From positions 1 to 5,879 of the forward strand of contig JAISDY010000041.1 of NCBI GenBank assembly GCA_031264425.1: a stretch of DNA of 5,879 bases, in the 5' to 3' direction. Below are positions 5,735 to 5,879 of the stretch, one piece after another; within the stretch, counting starts at the first letter, position 1; every line of letters starts with the position of its first letter. The notes under the pieces are model-generated. The model saw only the letters and a list, made by a program, of their open reading frames with translations. It had not been told where the DNA came from and did not search any database. The position numbers and the translations under genes are program-made. This stretch comes from Endomicrobium sp. Lineage in GTDB: Bacteria > Elusimicrobiota > Endomicrobiia > Endomicrobiales > Endomicrobiaceae.

Positions 5735-5879
5735 AAGCAAAGGGAAAAACTGTTTTTGAAGAAGTCGGCGATTGGTTTTTAACCAAAATTAAAGGACTTA
5801 AGAATAAAGTAGTAAAAATTATTATAAGTTTAGTTCTTGCCACGTTAATCTTCTTCGGATTAGACATTTTCCTTCATAT
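5668..5879 (+). CDS. Out-of-frame continuation of the kinase: polar linker plus transmembrane helix (partial)
   Basis: This frame is offset by -1 from the kinase. It is open from 5611 (after TAG at 5608-5610) to the window end with no ATG and no ribosome binding site, so it is not a separate gene start. From the GCC at 5668 it encodes 70 complete codons: a Ser/Asp/Gln/Lys-rich linker (ADSKKPSTDSAQN and on), an amphipathic stretch containing VFEEVGDWFL, a basic segment KIKGLKNK, and a strongly hydrophobic helix of about 20 residues (roughly 5809-5874). Basic residues just before a single membrane helix are typical of the juxtamembrane region of transmembrane bacterial Ser/Thr kinases. It reads as the true C-terminal part of the kinase, reached by losing one 8-bp repeat copy or by a -1 ribosomal frameshift. 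It continues beyond the window; a sensor domain after the helix would be usual but cannot be seen. Confidence 0.7.
5677..5683 (+). other. Candidate -1 ribosomal slippery heptamer A AAA AAC
   Basis: In the kinase frame the codons are CTA AAA AAC, which gives the X XXY YYZ pattern A AAA AAC. A -1 slip here continues at CCC (5683) in exactly the frame that encodes the membrane helix. The site lies inside the 5611-5734 overlap of the two open frames. Supporting signals are weak: the nearest hairpin, ATTGAT-CAAG-ATCAAT (5707-5722), is 23 nt downstream and AT-rich, and no clear upstream Shine-Dalgarno-like stimulator is seen. Confidence 0.35.

Overview
The window is about 5.9 kb of AT-rich bacterial DNA in which every supported gene lies on the + strand. 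All genes use the standard code, with TGG for Trp and TGA as a stop (scpA ends in TGA). Codon use is strongly A/T-ending and AGA is the common Arg codon. The content is a vertically inherited housekeeping block plus one Hanks-type protein kinase. The combination of low GC, scpAB, an Fe-S type tryptophanyl-tRNA synthetase and a eukaryote-like Ser/Thr kinase would fit an Elusimicrobiota/Endomicrobium-like bacterium or another AT-rich, deeply branching lineage. That placement is inference only, because no marker here fixes the taxon.

Layout: (1) Positions 1-995 hold queA, cut at its 5' end by the window edge; it closes an upstream transcription unit. (2) Positions 996-1214 hold a probable intrinsic terminator, then a near-consensus sigma-70 type promoter (TTGACA, 17 bp, TAAAAT) with a 10-bp perfect palindrome over the expected transcription start. 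(3) Positions 1215-2874 hold a compact site-2 (M50) intramembrane metalloprotease and trpS, 22 nt apart and probably co-transcribed. (4) After a 122-nt gap with a weak inverted repeat come scpA and scpB, overlapping by 14 nt; they encode the kleisin and the winged-helix partner of the SMC chromosome-condensation complex. (5) After a further 100-nt gap comes a Ser/Thr protein kinase with a complete catalytic domain.

The most notable feature is at the 3' end of the kinase. The frame as written stops at 5734. A second frame, offset by -1, is open from 5611 to the window end and encodes a polar linker followed by a clear transmembrane helix. Most bacterial Hanks-type kinases have exactly that arrangement: cytosolic kinase, linker, transmembrane helix, sensor domain. 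The two frames meet at a perfect 8-bp tandem duplication (GCCGACAG twice, 5653-5668), and removing one copy restores one continuous kinase-transmembrane reading frame. A canonical -1 slippery heptamer (A AAA AAC, 5677-5683) lies in the correct phase 9 nt further on. The kinase is therefore a recent frameshift mutant, a phase-variable gene switching between soluble and membrane-anchored forms, or a programmed-frameshift gene; a sequence error also remains possible.

Otherwise the genes are ordinary housekeeping functions: tRNA queuosine modification (queA), membrane proteolysis (M50), tRNA-Trp charging (trpS) and chromosome segregation (scpAB). No tRNA, rRNA, CRISPR array, insertion sequence or origin was seen.
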